64,000 bases of DNA from Arthrobacter sp. Soc17.1.1.1 (lineage in GTDB: Bacteria; Actinomycetota; Actinomycetes; Actinomycetales; Micrococcaceae). Positions 62,947-64,000 of the stretch are shown in pieces. Position numbers and translations under genes: made by a program. The stretch covers positions 620,001 to 684,000 of the forward strand of contig NZ_JBAJII010000001.1 of assembly GCF_036867195.1 (NCBI RefSeq). The letters run 5' to 3'. The notes below the pieces were generated by a model. It saw nothing but the letters and a program-made list of their open reading frames with translations, searched no databases and was not told the DNA's origin. Every line of letters begins with the position of its first letter. Within the stretch, counting starts at the first letter, position 1.

Positions 62947-63963
62947 ATGGCCAACATCCACGACGTCGCACGCGTCGCCGGTGTGTCCATCAGCACCGTC
63001 TCCTATGCCCTGAGCGGGAAGCGTCCCATCGGGGAGAAGACGCGACTCCGCATCGACGAGGCCGTCCGCGAGCTCGACTACACGCCGAACGCCGCCGGTC
63101 GGATGCTCGCGGGGACGAGGACGCGCATCTTCGCCCTCACCGCACCCCTGAGGAGCGACACCTACGCCCCCGCGCACATGGCCTTCGTCCTGGCCGTGGC
63201 GACGGCGGCCAGGAAGTACGACTACGACGTCCTCCTGCTCACGGAGGACGAGGCGACCGACGGTCTCCGTCGTGTCTCCTCGAGCCGGCTCGTGGACGGC
63301 ATCATCGTCCTCGACGTCTCGATCAACGACGAACGTGCCGAGCTCGTGCGGTCGCTCTGTGTCCCGGCCGCCCTCATCGGCGTGCCGGGGAATGCGGACG
63401 GGCTGGTCTGCGTGGACCTCGACTTCGAGGCGGCCGCGGCGCTCGCGGTGGACCGGCTCGTCGATGCGGGGCACACCTCGCTCGCCCTGCTGGGGCATCC
63501 GGAGGTCGTCTACGAGCGGGGCTCCAATTTCCCCACCCGGTTCCGTGACGGCTTCCTGCGACGGGCCGCCGAGCGCGGCGTCGCCGCCCGCTTCACGACG
63601 ACGGAGAAGGACCCGCCGGAGGTCCGGGCAGCGCTGTCCGGCATCCTCGACGGCGCCCCGGCCGCCACCGGCCTCGTCGTGCATGCGGAGGAGGGCGTCC
63701 ACAAGGCGGTCCTCGAGGCCGTGGCGGGCCGTGGGCTGTCCGTGCCCGGGGACCTCTCCGTCATCGCGGGCGCCCCGACCTTCGACACCTCCGCCTTCAC
63801 GCCCCCGCTCGATGTCATCCCGCTGATCCCGGCGGACACCTGTACCCGTGCGGTCGAGCTGGCGGTCCAGCAGCTCGACGGCACCGTCGCACCGCGCGTC
63901 GAGCTCGTCGCGCCCACATACCGCGAGCACGGTTCCGTCGCGGCACCCCGTCCGGGCTCGTAG
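62947..63963 (+). CDS. LacI family regulator
   Basis: 338 residues, complete. The helix-turn-helix ANIHDVARVAGVSISTVSYAL at 2-22 and hinge TPNAAGRMLAGT are canonical. The sugar domain has GIIVLDVSINDERAE and LALLGHPEVVYERG; the usual effector-domain end is kept. The ATG at 62947 follows ACAGGAG. AAACGTTT lies upstream. Its target genes are beyond the right edge, or it acts at a distance; nothing else in the final 37 bases is readable. Confidence 0.92.
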   Translation: MANIHDVARVAGVSISTVSYALSGKRPIGEKTRLRIDEAVRELDYTPNAAGRMLAGTRTRIFALTAPLRSDTYAPAHMAFVLAVATAARKYDYDVLLLTEDEATDGLRRVSSSRLVDGIIVLDVSINDERAELVRSLCVPAALIGVPGNADGLVCVDLDFEAAAALAVDRLVDAGHTSLALLGHPEVVYERGSNFPTRFRDGFLRRAAERGVAARFTTTEKDPPEVRAALSGILDGAPAATGLVVHAEEGVHKAVLEAVAGRGLSVPGDLSVIAGAPTFDTSAFTPPLDVIPLIPADTCTRAVELAVQQLDGTVAPRVELVAPTYREHGSVAAPRPGS

Positions 63964-64000
63964 CGCCGGTCTTCCACCCACCGGTCCGTCCCCGGACCGG

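Overview
The window is a high-GC actinobacterial chromosome segment with tightly packed genes, many GTG starts and frequent ATGA/GTGA stop-start overlaps. An AcnA with the long actinobacterial linker, a 67-residue CspA, and genes resembling mycobacterial and streptomycete systems point to Micrococcaceae, most likely Arthrobacter in the broad sense; this is inference from protein flavour, since no rRNA is present. I count 56 protein genes. I see no rRNA, tRNA, CRISPR array, transposase, integrase or attachment site, and no gene-free stretch longer than 300 bases.

Layout. 1-2.6 kb: 5' part of a glutathione-independent formaldehyde dehydrogenase, an SDR, a disordered protein and a DUF1508 protein. 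2.6-10.6 kb: aconitase, then GntR - nucleoside hydrolase - ECF transporter (S, T, double-ATPase A). 10.6-17.7 kb: Asp-nucleophile alpha/beta hydrolase, SWIM/SNF2 helicase, CPA1 antiporter, and BenE transporter coupled to a 58-residue coiled-coil protein. 17.7-24.6 kb: a gamma-glutamylation amine-catabolic operon (permease, GS-like ligase, class I amidotransferase hydrolase, aldehyde dehydrogenase, SDR) divergent from a GntR regulator across a 24-bp palindrome. 24.6-27.4 kb: LLM oxidoreductase, CspA, DUF3817, small basic protein, DUF3253. 27.4-33.9 kb: a sugar regulon (binding protein, two permeases, LacI, GH2 glycosidase) with a shared operator and no ATPase. 34-39 kb: 2OG-Fe oxygenase, and TetR divergent from an ABC ATPase plus YhgE/Pip protein. 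39-43.5 kb: small monooxygenase, formamidase-family hydrolase plus APC permease divergent from GntR across a 25-bp inverted repeat, and a GNAT acetyltransferase. 43.5-48 kb: secreted 5'-nucleotidase, alpha/beta hydrolase, degenerate Hpt protein, cupin, DHFR-like reductase. 48-52.5 kb: a flavin monooxygenase - SDR - hydrolase operon divergent from an AraC regulator, resembling the mycobacterial mymA/virS locus. 52.5-64 kb: LacI, secreted beta-helix protein, DUF6457, MFS with a His-rich tail, YdeP molybdo-oxidoreductase divergent from MarR - DHA2 efflux, and a final LacI gene.

The theme is a catabolic and accessory region: self-contained uptake-plus-enzyme modules (nucleoside-like compound, amine, sugar, amide, ketone or ester), each with its own regulator and usually a visible palindromic operator. 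The strongest candidates for under-described biology are the nucleoside hydrolase/ECF operon, the gamma-glutamyl amine operon, the amide operon, the mymA-like operon with an altered Baeyer-Villiger fingerprint, and benE, which appears to start at CTG.
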